Origin: G963674665 sp963674665
GTDB taxonomy: Bacteria; Desulfobacterota; Desulfovibrionia; Desulfovibrionales; Desulfovibrionaceae
NCBI GenBank assembly: GCA_963674665.2
Contig: CAXXPL010000009.1
Span: forward strand, 1,480,124-1,544,123
Length of the DNA: 64,000 nucleotides
Direction: 5' to 3'
Position 1 is the stretch's first letter; every line of letters starts with the position of its first letter. The notes under the pieces were generated by a model. That model had not been told where the DNA came from and made no database searches. It saw only the letters and a program-made list of their open reading frames with translations. A program made the position numbers and the translations under genes. This document shows, piece after piece, positions 28,992 to 37,650 of this stretch.

Positions 28992-29732
28992 ATGTCTGAA
29001 GACGCACGCAGAGTTGTCAAAATGGAGACCGTGCTTGGGCTTATAGCTGGCAAGGGCAGTGATGACGTCTCCGATCTCCTGCGCTTCCTCACCCAGCGTG
29101 AGTTGTCCACCCAGGAGGAGGGTATTGTTGCGCCCCTGGCCAAGGCCTGGATTTGTAGCCAGCACCCCCCGTTCCTGGAGAATCCCTACAGCGAGACCGC
29201 CATTTACGAAGACTGGACGCAGAAGGAAATCAAACGCCTTGGCGACAACGTCTCCATCGCCCCCATCCCGGAGAACGAGATGGCCGGCATCGGCGGTATT
29301 CTCGATATCCTGTCCGAGAACAGGGCCAGCACGGCCGCGCTGAACGATGAAAAGGCCGCTCTGGCGGCCAAGGTTGCCGAGCTGGAACCTTTTGTGAAGA
29401 AGTCCGAGGACCTGGAGAAGAAGGTCGGGCAGCTCGAATCCAAGATCGAAGGCCTTACCAAGGACAACGCGGACCTCAAGAAGCAGACCGCCGAGTTCCA
29501 GGGCAAGCTGCCTGTGGCCGAGTCCGAACTCAACGACACCATCAAGGACATTGTGACCAAGGCTCTGAAAGACGCCGTCAAGTCCGTGCCTGTGGGTGCC
29601 GCTGTGGCCGCCGAGGGCGGCGAAGCCGTTGCCGAGACCGCAGCAGCCGAGGAAGAGGACACCTCTGGTGGCGTTCCCGACGATTTCGGCTTTGGTGCTT
29701 CAGGCGCTGGTTCCGACGGCTTCGGCTTTTAG
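28992..29732 (+). CDS. qmoD: QmoD-type protein of the qmo operon
   Basis: The 246-residue soluble protein has an N-terminal alpha domain with one Cys (about 1-95), a heptad-patterned coiled coil (about 110-175) rich in Leu/Lys/Glu, an Ala/Val/Glu-rich linker and a C-terminus with two FGFG-type repeats (DDFGFGASGAG, then SDGFGF). A gene of this type follows qmoABC in Desulfovibrio genomes and has been called qmoD; its exact role is unsettled, though a link to Qmo or APS reductase function is expected. It is 45 bp from qmoC with AAAGGAGG before the ATG. A perfect terminator lies downstream. Confidence 0.88.
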   Translation: MSEDARRVVKMETVLGLIAGKGSDDVSDLLRFLTQRELSTQEEGIVAPLAKAWICSQHPPFLENPYSETAIYEDWTQKEIKRLGDNVSIAPIPENEMAGIGGILDILSENRASTAALNDEKAALAAKVAELEPFVKKSEDLEKKVGQLESKIEGLTKDNADLKKQTAEFQGKLPVAESELNDTIKDIVTKALKDAVKSVPVGAAVAAEGGEAVAETAAAEEEDTSGGVPDDFGFGASGAGSDGFGF

Positions 29733-29856
29733 AACATCCTAACCTTGAAAAGGCTTGGATGCTCTTATGCATTTGTTTGAAACAATTGAAAATTGTTTCA
29801 AAAACCAGTCTTGCTTCAAGACGAAAATGTGCTAGTCGCAGTATCCGGATACAATC

Positions 29857-29896
29857 AAAAACCGGGCATCGAGGATCTCCTCGATGCCCGGTTTTT
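29857..29896 (+). terminator. qmo operon terminator
   Basis: AAAACCGGGCATCGAGGA is followed at once by its full complement, giving an 18-bp stem with a minimal loop and a T6 run. It is the strongest terminator in the window. Confidence 0.95.
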
Positions 29897-29972
29897 TAGT
29901 GCCCAAATGGCGTAATGCTAGGAAGAAATCCTTTCTGAATTATTACCTACCGAAAACAATAAGGTGGAGGTA

Positions 29973-30008
29973 CGGGGGAGGGACTTTTATAAAAGCCCCT
30001 CCTCCGGC
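29973..30008 (-). terminator. Palindromic terminator after the Fe-S reductase gene
   Basis: A CGGGGGAGGG arm pairs with CCCCTCCTCCGG around CTTTTATAAAAG. It lies 22 bp after the minus-strand stop codon at 30030 and belongs to the dispersed G5/C5 palindrome family. Confidence 0.6.
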
Positions 30009-30029
30009 AACTTCTAAACAATCTTCGCC

Positions 30030-31178
30030 TCAACCAGCTATAACATCCAGCCAATGGGCAACGCGCACTTTTTGGGGCGCGGTGGCGGATAGCTGCATGA
30101 CGCAGCCGCTGCAACCGGTGAGTACCACGCCGTTGTCAAGTACCTGGAGGTTGCCCCAGCAGGTCGCGGCGATCTGCATTGAGAGTTGGGGTGCGCCGAG
30201 TTGCAAAATACCACCCATGCCGCAGCAGTTAGCCTGTTTCGGTGCCGTGAGCCTGTCACCCAGGGCGGCGCGGAGCAGGGCCTGGTCCGGATCGTTTGGC
30301 GCACCATGGCAGGGGCGATGATAGGTGACTTCCAGGGGAGCGTCGGGAAGCGCGCTGGGGCGGGCACCGCTTTCGAGCAACAGCATGCTCAGGGGAGTTA
30401 CGGACTGCTTCCAGAGCAGGGACTCCCCTTCCTCCCAGGACAGGGATGGGTCCTTGGAATAGGCGAGCAGACCACTGAGGCAGGAGGCGCAGAACACGGC
30501 AATTTTGGGGTGCCCCGCCTTCCGCCAGGCCGAAATGTTCGTGCCGCGGACTCGTGTGTACTGCTCTTTGAGCCCGGCATGTTCCAGGGTGGCGCCGCAA
30601 CACTCCCACTTGATGGAAGGAGCCGGTGGGTACCCTACCTTTTCGAGCAGCCTCATACTTTTTTCATACCAATTTTTACGCACCGAACTCCCCAGACATC
30701 CGGGGAAGACGGTCACGGCTCCGGTCTCGTCAGGAAGAGTGGAGGAGGGTGTGAAATCGATCCAAGGGGGGCTCTCCAACTCCGGCAGCATGGCCTTGAG
30801 GGAAGCGACCCTTTTCTGTCCCGGAAAGCTTTCGGGGTAGTGCTTCGCCAACCGCGAAAGCGAGGGCCACAGGGCGCGCCCCTGTCGCATCCAGCGTTTC
30901 CACATCCACTCCTGCCAGCCCGGATGGCGGGCCCGCAGGCTGGCAACGGTCTCCGCACCGGAAAGCCCCTGGGGGCACACGGCGGCACAGCGTTCGCACC
31001 CAAGGCAGAGCCCCGCGAGTTCCTTGGCGGGGCGGGGGGAGGTTCGTCCCTCCTGTATGGCGGCCTTCAATTGGTGTTTGGCGCGAGGCCCCAGTTCCTC
31101 CATGTTTGTGGCGGCAATGAGAGGGCATACCTCGAGGCAGCGGCCACAGAGAATGCAGTCTTTTTGGTCTTCTGTCAT
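30030..31178 (-). CDS. Fe-S oxidoreductase of the GlcF/HdrD (CCG-domain) type
   Basis: The 382-residue protein has two N-terminal [4Fe-4S] motifs, CILCGRCLEVCP at about residues 8-19 and CLGCERCAAVCP at about 58-69. Two CCG domains follow: the first with ECCG and FCASC, the second with NCCGMGG and GCSGC. This layout is shared by GlcF of glycolate oxidase, LutA/LldE-type lactate enzymes and HdrD. Such subunits pass electrons between a flavoprotein dehydrogenase and quinone or other carriers. No GlcD-type FAD gene is adjacent, so its partner is elsewhere. The start is uncertain: the ATG at 31178 fits the domain, but the frame is open to 31259 and neither start has a strong ribosome-binding site. 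Confidence 0.85.
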   Translation of the reverse strand: MTEDQKDCILCGRCLEVCPLIAATNMEELGPRAKHQLKAAIQEGRTSPRPAKELAGLCLGCERCAAVCPQGLSGAETVASLRARHPGWQEWMWKRWMRQGRALWPSLSRLAKHYPESFPGQKRVASLKAMLPELESPPWIDFTPSSTLPDETGAVTVFPGCLGSSVRKNWYEKSMRLLEKVGYPPAPSIKWECCGATLEHAGLKEQYTRVRGTNISAWRKAGHPKIAVFCASCLSGLLAYSKDPSLSWEEGESLLWKQSVTPLSMLLLESGARPSALPDAPLEVTYHRPCHGAPNDPDQALLRAALGDRLTAPKQANCCGMGGILQLGAPQLSMQIAATCWGNLQVLDNGVVLTGCSGCVMQLSATAPQKVRVAHWLDVIAG

Positions 31179-31347
31179 GAGAAAGGGTTCATCCGTGGTG
31201 TAAGGAAAAGAAAAACCACGCAAGGTGCGCGGAATAGGATTTCTGCAAGCATGTTTCATTGATGCTTGCCCAAATCCTCGCGCTAGTCAAGACAAGGTGA
31301 GTGAAAGTGCCTCCGGGCGGGAGATACCTATTCGTGCACCAGGTGCT

Positions 31348-32010
31348 TCATATGGTATTTTGCAGCAATCCAAGGCGCATTCCATAGGCCCTCATTTCAG
31401 CGATGGAGTCGGTGCCGAGTTTGCGCTTGATGCTTGCCCGATGCTTCTCGACGGTCTTAATGCTGCGGTGCAGTATTGAGGCGATTTCCCGTGTTTTGCT
31501 CCCTCTGGTGACGTATTGGAGAATTTCCCTCTCGCGGGGAGTGAGGCGATACCATCTTTCATCGGCATGAGCGTCAGGCGTGTCGCTTCTGAGGCTCTTT
31601 ATGAGCATTGTGGAGATGCCGCTGGAGATGTAGGACTTGCCCAGCATTATGGAATCAAGCGCCAGAAATAGTTCCTCCGGACTCGAATCCTTCAAGATGT
31701 ACGCATCGACGCCGAACCGCAGGGAGTTGTACACCGTGTCCTCCATGGAGAGCATGGTCAGTATGGCTATTCTGGAGTCCTGCGAAATACTCTTCAGGTC
31801 GCGGATTACGCGGAGATAGTCCAGGTTCTGGTATGCGATTTCCATGAGCATGATGTCGGGGCGGCAACGATTGTAGCTTTCCAATATCATGTTCCCGTCG
31901 GATATCTCTTCCAGAATATGGAATCTGCCACTGCCCTGCAACAGCATTGCAATACCCTTACGCACAAGTATCTGCGGGTCGGCAAGTACAAGAGAAGTCG
32001 AATTGTTCAT
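31348..32010 (-). CDS. NarL/LuxR-type response regulator with Glu in place of the phospho-acceptor Asp
   Basis: The 220-residue protein has a receiver-like domain (1-125) and a LuxR-type helix-turn-helix (about 155-215, LTPREREILQYV to KTVEKHRASIKRKL). In NarL proteins the acceptor sits in the LLDI motif; here the aligned residue is Glu57 (IMLMEIA). Only one acidic residue (Asp11) is seen in the usual acidic pocket, while the conserved Lys (LKDSS) is kept. Asp-to-Glu changes often mimic constant phosphorylation. It diverges across 427 bp from a kinase that also lacks its acceptor His. DNA binding is expected; its targets are unknown. Confidence 0.85.
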   Translation of the reverse strand: MNNSTSLVLADPQILVRKGIAMLLQGSGRFHILEEISDGNMILESYNRCRPDIMLMEIAYQNLDYLRVIRDLKSISQDSRIAILTMLSMEDTVYNSLRFGVDAYILKDSSPEELFLALDSIMLGKSYISSGISTMLIKSLRSDTPDAHADERWYRLTPREREILQYVTRGSKTREIASILHRSIKTVEKHRASIKRKLGTDSIAEMRAYGMRLGLLQNTI

Positions 32011-32437
32011 TGAATTGACCGTATAAATATGTTATGATCGCAAGTATACGTATAAAAATGTTTTGTGAATAGTTGCTTTAACTAATAATACACCCATAAA
32101 TTCGTATAGGCCAAGCATGATGACACCCATTCATATGGGGGGCTGGTACCCATGGACTTTTACCTATGCCTGGAAGAAACAAACCATATGTGGAGTTGCA
32201 GTCACATGGCAGTCTGAATAATCATGAAATATTTGACATTGCGAGACATAGTAAAGATATTTATTAAATTACCTATATTTATTGTAAGTGTGAGACTTAT
32301 GAACGTCAAGGAAAAGAGTTGGAATATAGGATAATCTTATAGTATTCGTTCCAGTCAAAGGAGGCTGAATCACGAAGCTTAAGTGAACGAGTCCGCTCCT
32401 AGGATCTCTAGTTCCAAAACCACAGGGGAGGGGGGGA
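32011..32437. other. AT-rich divergent promoter region between the degenerate regulator pair
   Basis: These 427 bp lie between the minus-strand regulator and the plus-strand kinase. They are AT-rich and must hold both promoters. No gene or strong dyad was seen. Confidence 0.5.
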
Positions 32438-33511
32438 ATGAAGAGGCAGTCCGAAACGAGGTTGAATCATGGTGAACTTGCAGGGGGCGTATACCACGCC
32501 TGTCATGAAGCTCTGCCCGCGCTGCTCGAAATCCTGGGAAAGGCAGTGGTGGTCACGGACACCTGTTTCATGATCGAACACGGAAACCAGCCCTTTGAGA
32601 GAATGTTCGAGACCTGGAAGGGATGCTATCTGGGAAAGCACCTGGCACGCGTGATCAACGATCCCTCTTTCACAGTTTTGCTCGATGAATTTTTGTGCAA
32701 CCCGGAGCGCTGCCAAGATGAAAAAATGACCTTGAGATTGAAATCAGGGAACGGAAGGGAGGAGCCCCGGTTTATCGAGATCATTCCATATAAGCTGGCG
32801 GGTCGCGGGTACCTCCTCGTACTGGATGATTGTACAGGAAGGCGGAATCACATCACGCGGTTGCGTAACATCATCGGCGTGCTCCTGTCCGAACTGAGCA
32901 GACCGTTGAAGTACATAGAGAGCCACATGCTCACTTTGACGTCAGGAAACGAAACAGGCGTTGCGGAGGAAGTCCGGAATTCGGTGCTGCGAATGTCCGA
33001 AGCCCTCGCATTGCTCGCACGCTTCGATCAGTTGCATCAACACGCCCCATTGAAAACCAGGACAGTACAGGTGGAAGAGAGAGTGAACGCCGCTCTGGTG
33101 GATCTGCGTATGAAAGTCACTGAGAGGAGCATTCAGGTGCACTTCGAATCATGCGACCAGGAGACATTCATTCAGGCCGATCCCGACCTCTTGCGGGAAA
33201 TGTTTTATCAAATTCTTCACAACAGCCTGAAATTCGCAAATGTGGATTGCAAGGTGCATGTCCAATGCACAGAGACTGACGACCAGGTGCTGATCTGCAT
33301 TGCGGACAATGGACGGGGCATGACCCCGAAGGGTGCATTGCGCGCAGTGGAGCCGTTTTACCAGGAGCGGGATGTGAAGGGCATGTATGGAGGGCTTGGG
33401 TTGGGGCTCACCATCGCGCATAGCATAGCTGAACTGCATGGGGGGGCGCTGAGAATCATGGGTGAATCCCGCAAAGGGGCAACCGTCTGGATTGGATTGA
33501 AGCGCGGGTAA
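32438..33511 (+). CDS. PAS-containing histidine-kinase-like protein lacking the acceptor His
   Basis: The 357-residue soluble protein has a PAS-like domain (about 30-130), a dimerisation helix region (about 138-200) and an HATPase domain (about 245-355). The ATP-binding parts look intact: N-box Asn262 in ILHNSLKF, DNGRGM at 290-295, an F-box PFYQERD and G2 GLGLGLTI. In the H-box, however, the usual HELRTPL reads SELSRPL at 151-157, with Ser151 where His should be. Autophosphorylation at the normal site is therefore not possible. There is no transmembrane segment, so it senses a cytoplasmic signal. Its neighbour is a response regulator without the acceptor Asp. A good terminator follows. Confidence 0.85.
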   Translation: MKRQSETRLNHGELAGGVYHACHEALPALLEILGKAVVVTDTCFMIEHGNQPFERMFETWKGCYLGKHLARVINDPSFTVLLDEFLCNPERCQDEKMTLRLKSGNGREEPRFIEIIPYKLAGRGYLLVLDDCTGRRNHITRLRNIIGVLLSELSRPLKYIESHMLTLTSGNETGVAEEVRNSVLRMSEALALLARFDQLHQHAPLKTRTVQVEERVNAALVDLRMKVTERSIQVHFESCDQETFIQADPDLLREMFYQILHNSLKFANVDCKVHVQCTETDDQVLICIADNGRGMTPKGALRAVEPFYQERDVKGMYGGLGLGLTIAHSIAELHGGALRIMGESRKGATVWIGLKRG

Positions 33512-33530
33512 CAACAACAATACAATGAAA

Positions 33531-33567
33531 AAAAGCGCCGCTCTCCGTGTCGGGGAGCGGCGCTTTG
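33531..33567 (+). terminator. Terminator after the kinase-like gene
   Basis: AAAGCGCCGCTC and GAGCGGCGCTTT form a 12-bp stem about 20 bp after the stop codon. It is flanked by A and T tracts, so it may work on both strands. Confidence 0.85.
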
Positions 33568-33593
33568 ATAATCAATCTGAAGCCGGTTACTAG

Positions 33594-33680
33594 AGCAATT
33601 TACGCTTGAAATGCTTGCTCAACGGCCGGCCAAGCCAGCCTACAAGCATTTCGCGGCAAGGATTTGCAGGCAAACCCTTG
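33594..33680. repeat. Compound inverted-repeat region between two terminators
   Basis: GCTTGAAATGCTTG near 33604 is answered by CAAGCATTTCGCGG near 33643, with CGGCCGGCC between. GCAAGGATTTGCAGG and CCCTTGCAGAGC follow. The arrangement resembles a REP-like composite repeat. It adjoins the foldase terminator. Confidence 0.45.
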
Positions 33681-33681
33681 C

Positions 33682-33716
33682 AGAGCATTTAACCTTTTTC
33701 AAAGTTAAAATGCTCT
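33682..33716 (-). terminator. Foldase gene terminator overlapping its stop codon
   Basis: AGAGCATTTAAC (33682-33693) pairs with GTTAAAATGCTCT (33704-33716) with one bulge. The right arm overlaps the stop codon of the PpiD-like gene. Confidence 0.7.
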
Positions 33717-35598
33717 AGTCCAGCATTTCCGGGCTCACGATCTCGATCTTGGCGTTGTCGCGCAAATTGCGGACGTAGGCCTGATAAAGTTCGTTCTCCG
33801 CGCCCTGGGCAAGGAAGGCGATCCAGTCCTTCTTGTCCTTGTCCCACTGCTCGTCGCCGGGGTTCTCCACATCCTTGAGTTGGGCCAGGACATAGCTGTC
33901 GCCAACCGCATAGGGCTTGTCCAGCCACTGATCCTTTTTGGCGCGGAACACGGCCTGAACCAGGGACGGGCTCAAACCGAGCTCGGGAACGTAGCCCTGC
34001 CGGTTGAACACGGCCGTGCTCTTGATGCCGGCCTTCTGCTCGTCGGTGAGTTCGTTCTTGCCAATGGCGGCCAGAAGTTCATCGGCCTTAGCCTTGGCGG
34101 TCTCCATGGCCTTTTTCGACTTCACGGACTGCACAACCTGCTCGCGAACCTTGTCCAGGGGATCATACTCCGCGGGGCGGCGTTCGGTCACCTCGGCGAG
34201 CATGTAGCCCTGGTCGGTGGAGACGGGCATCTCGGTCACCTCGCCCTGCTGCAGGGCGAACAGGGACTCAAGGCCGCGGTCGTCGACACCGATCAGGCCT
34301 GTGCCCTGGGAACGGGCAAAGAGGTCCGTGTTCTCGACCTTGAGCTTCAGGTCCTCGGCGATCTTGGACAGGGCAACGCCGGAGTTGATCTGCTCCAGCC
34401 CCTGGTCCAGGAGGTCGGTGAGCATGTCGGCGGCCTTGTCCTGGGCAAGAGCGTCGCGAATGCTGTCATGCACCTCTTCGAGAGGCTTCTGATGGGCGTC
34501 GCGAATTTCCTCGACCTGGACGGCGTGCCAGCCAAAGGGGGTGCGAACGGGCTCGGCCAGTTTGCCGGGGGCTGTGCCGAACACGGCGTCCTCGAATTCC
34601 TTCACCATCTCGCCGCGGCCTATCCAGCCCAACTCGCCGCCGTTATCAGCGGTGGGATCATCGGAATTCTCCTTGGCCAGGTCCGTGAAGGAGGCGCCTT
34701 GGCGGACCTTCTCGATGATCTCCTCGATCTTTTTCCGGGCCGCGTTGTCCTGCTCCGGGGTGGCCTTGTCGGACACCTTGACCAGGATGTGCCTGGCCTT
34801 GACCTTCATGTCCTCCTTATAGGAGCCCTTGTTGGCCTCGTAGTATGCAGCGATCTCGGCCTCAGGGACCTCGATGCGGTCGGCGAGGGACTTGGGAGTG
34901 AAGGAGATGTAGGACAGCTTGATTCTTACAGGCTGCTTGTAGGATTCCTTGTTTTCGTCGTAATACTTGGAAATCTCCTCGTCACTGACCTCCATGGAGT
35001 CGACGAGATCGCCGGACTGGACCTGGAGATAGTTGATGGAGCGCTGCTCCCCGGCATAGGAGAATATGTCGCGGGCCTGCCCCTCGCCCACCTGGGCCGG
35101 GAGGGTGGCGTAAGTTTTGAGTTTGTTCAGGATGATGCTGTCGCGCATATCCTGCTCGAATTGCCCCGGCGTGATGCCCTGGCTGGAGAGAATGGCCAGG
35201 TACCGTTGCTTGTCGAATCCGTTTTCACCGTTGAACGCGGAGATGGAGCGAATCTTGTCCGCAATCTCGGTGGCCGAGGCGCCGATGTTCAGGCGAGTGG
35301 CCTCGGCGCTCAACAGCTTCTGCGTGATCATCTGGGAAAGCACCTGTTGCTTCACACCAAGGGCCTTGATGTCCTCGGCGGATGCGGTGGGATTCTGCTG
35401 GCGGTACTGTTCGATGGCACGGCTCAGCGTTTGGGAGAATTCGCTGATAAGAATGGGTTCTTCATTGACAAAGGCCACGACCTGGGTGCGGTTGCCCCTG
35501 AAGGAACCGACACCCCAGAAAACGAATACAAGGATGATGAGTCCGAACAGGATTTTTACGCCCCAGGATTCGGCGCTTCTACGGATTGCCTCGAGCAT
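33715..35598 (-). CDS. ppiD: PpiD/SurA-like periplasmic peptidyl-prolyl isomerase
   Basis: The 627-residue protein has one N-terminal transmembrane helix (about 12-32), a SurA_N-like chaperone region (about 40-215) and a parvulin PPIase domain (about 265-370: KARHILVKV, ELGWIGRGEMVKEFEDAVF, TPFGWHAVQVEE). A long C-terminal helical region may hold a second, degenerate rotamase-like part. This matches PpiD, an inner-membrane-anchored foldase that helps proteins leaving the Sec channel and outer-membrane proteins in transit. Length is normal for PpiD. It lies 42 bp after the aconitase gene on the same strand and shares its direction. Confidence 0.92.
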   Translation of the reverse strand: MLEAIRRSAESWGVKILFGLIILVFVFWGVGSFRGNRTQVVAFVNEEPILISEFSQTLSRAIEQYRQQNPTASAEDIKALGVKQQVLSQMITQKLLSAEATRLNIGASATEIADKIRSISAFNGENGFDKQRYLAILSSQGITPGQFEQDMRDSIILNKLKTYATLPAQVGEGQARDIFSYAGEQRSINYLQVQSGDLVDSMEVSDEEISKYYDENKESYKQPVRIKLSYISFTPKSLADRIEVPEAEIAAYYEANKGSYKEDMKVKARHILVKVSDKATPEQDNAARKKIEEIIEKVRQGASFTDLAKENSDDPTADNGGELGWIGRGEMVKEFEDAVFGTAPGKLAEPVRTPFGWHAVQVEEIRDAHQKPLEEVHDSIRDALAQDKAADMLTDLLDQGLEQINSGVALSKIAEDLKLKVENTDLFARSQGTGLIGVDDRGLESLFALQQGEVTEMPVSTDQGYMLAEVTERRPAEYDPLDKVREQVVQSVKSKKAMETAKAKADELLAAIGKNELTDEQKAGIKSTAVFNRQGYVPELGLSPSLVQAVFRAKKDQWLDKPYAVGDSYVLAQLKDVENPGDEQWDKDKKDWIAFLAQGAENELYQAYVRNLRDNAKIEIVSPEMLD

Positions 35599-35640
35599 TG
35601 GGGTCTCCGAGTTTAAATGATTGCAGTGGCGCCAGGGAGC

Positions 35641-37578
35641 CTATTTGCTTTCCCTGGACTGACGCACGAAGTTCAACAAACCGCCAGCTTGGATAATATC
35701 TCGTTCCTTTGCAGTCAAATCATTGCTCAGGGAAATGGTGGTACCGTCCTCGAGCGTTGCAACGACGTCGCCCCCGGGAGTGATGTCGGTGGTGTTGATT
35801 GTGACATTCTGGCCGAGACCGACGAGGTCGTAGTCATCCTTGTTCACGAAGGTCAGGGGCAGGATGCCGAAGTTCACCAGATTGGCCCGATGGATACGGG
35901 CAAAGGACTTGGCCATCACGGCGGAGACACCCACATGGCGGGGAGCGATGGCGGCGTGCTCTCTGCTGGAGCCCTGGCCGTAGTTTTCTCCCGCTACTAT
36001 GATACCACCGTTGCAGGACTTGGCTCGCTCAACGAACTCGGAGTCAACGTGGCAGAACAGGTGCTCGCTGATGGCCGGGATGTTGGAGCGCAGGGATAGA
36101 ATGGCCTGACCGCCGGGAATGATGTGGTCCGTGGTGATGTTGTCGCCAACCTTGAGGATTACCTTGTCTTCGATGGTGTCGGGCAAAGCGGGGTACTGGC
36201 TCAGGGGCACGATGTTCTTGCCTCGGAATATCCCAGCCTTTTCGGCCTCCTCGGACCCGGCCTCGGGCGGGTAGATGAACAGATGGGAGACCATGGGGGT
36301 GTTGCGCGGCAACTCGTGCTTGGGCAGGAAAAAGCCACCCCAGGATTCGGGATCGGTGAACTGTCCCTTGAGCACGACCTGTGCGGCGGTCTGCGGGCTG
36401 ACCAGGTACACCTGGCCGTCCGGGGTGCCGCTACGGCCCTCGAAATTGCGGTTGAAGGTGCGCACGCTCACGCCGTTGGAAACCGGGGAGCCACCCATAC
36501 CGATACAGGGGCCGCAGGCGCATTCCAGGATGCGCGCGCCGGCGTCCAGCAGATGCTCCAGGTAGCCTTCCTGGGACAACAGCTTGAGCACCAGTTTGGA
36601 GCCCGGAGCCAGGAGAAAGTCCACCAGCTCGTTGGTGGGCTGGGTGTTGATTATGTCGGCCACCAGTGCGAGGTCGGTAAAAGATGAGTTGGTGCAGGAG
36701 CCGATGATCACCTGGTCGACCAGCAATCCGTCAAGCTCGGCGACCGGCTTGACGTTGTCCGGCATGTGCGGGCAGGCGGCCAGGGGGACCAGGGCGCTGA
36801 GGTCCACCACGATCTCTTCGTCATAGGTGGCGTCATCGTCCGCCTCCAGGGGGGTGAACTCCTCGGCGCGGTGCATGGAGCGCATGAATTCGCGGGTTCT
36901 GTCGTCGCTCGGGAAGATGGAAGCCGTGGCGCCGAGCTCGGCGCCCATGTTGGTAATGGTGGAGCGCTCGGGAACGGACAAGGTGGAGACGCCGGGACCG
37001 GCGAATTCCAGGACCTTGCCAACTCCACCTTTCACGGTGAGCTCCTTGAGCAGATGCAGGATCACGTCCTTGGCGCTGGCCCAGTTCTTGAGTTCTCCCT
37101 CAAGCCATACGCGCAGCACCTTGGGCATGCTGATGACATATGGTTCACCAGCCATGGCCAGAGCCACGGAAAGGCCGCCGGCGCCCATTGCCAGGGAGCC
37201 GATGCCGCCGGAGGTGGGAGTGTGGCTGTCGGATCCGATGAGGGTCTTGCCGGGGCGGCCGAACTGCTCGAGGTGCAACTGGTGGCAGATGCCCACTCCC
37301 GGTGGGGAAAATATTATGCCGTACTTGCGCGCCACGCTGCGCAGGTAGCGATGGTCCTCGGGATTGCGGAAGCCCAACTGCATGGTGTTGTGGTCCACGT
37401 AGCTGAGGGAGAGCTCGGTCTTGACGCGGTCCAGGCCCATGGCCTCGAACTGCAGGTAGGCCATGGTTCCGGTTGCGTCCTGGGTAAGGGTCTGGTCGAT
37501 ACGCAGGCCGATCTCCTCACCAGGGTGCATCTCGCCAAAAACAAGATGTTCGGAAATGATCTTCTGGGTCAGGTTCAT
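35641..37578 (-). CDS. acn: Aconitate hydratase
   Basis: The 645-residue enzyme interconverts citrate and isocitrate through a [4Fe-4S] cluster. It has the early GSDSHTPTSGGIG block, cluster ligands in IIGSCTNSSF and ACGPCIGMGG, and a C-terminal swivelling domain with GENYGQGSSREHAA. Its length, shorter than the roughly 890 residues of AcnA and with the swivel domain at the end, fits the compact bacterial aconitase form (homoaconitase/IPMI-like length). The ATG at 37578 follows AGGAG; the frame open to 37644 is a leader extension. In a sulfate reducer it likely feeds 2-oxoglutarate and glutamate synthesis rather than a full TCA cycle. Confidence 0.93.
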   Translation of the reverse strand: MNLTQKIISEHLVFGEMHPGEEIGLRIDQTLTQDATGTMAYLQFEAMGLDRVKTELSLSYVDHNTMQLGFRNPEDHRYLRSVARKYGIIFSPPGVGICHQLHLEQFGRPGKTLIGSDSHTPTSGGIGSLAMGAGGLSVALAMAGEPYVISMPKVLRVWLEGELKNWASAKDVILHLLKELTVKGGVGKVLEFAGPGVSTLSVPERSTITNMGAELGATASIFPSDDRTREFMRSMHRAEEFTPLEADDDATYDEEIVVDLSALVPLAACPHMPDNVKPVAELDGLLVDQVIIGSCTNSSFTDLALVADIINTQPTNELVDFLLAPGSKLVLKLLSQEGYLEHLLDAGARILECACGPCIGMGGSPVSNGVSVRTFNRNFEGRSGTPDGQVYLVSPQTAAQVVLKGQFTDPESWGGFFLPKHELPRNTPMVSHLFIYPPEAGSEEAEKAGIFRGKNIVPLSQYPALPDTIEDKVILKVGDNITTDHIIPGGQAILSLRSNIPAISEHLFCHVDSEFVERAKSCNGGIIVAGENYGQGSSREHAAIAPRHVGVSAVMAKSFARIHRANLVNFGILPLTFVNKDDYDLVGLGQNVTINTTDITPGGDVVATLEDGTTISLSNDLTAKERDIIQAGGLLNFVRQSRESK

Positions 37579-37650
37579 GGGCAGGGCTCCTGTGCAAGAT
37601 GTGGAAGCGTGAGCGTGTATAGCGATAAAAAAGGCTTCCCTCAAAGGTGG

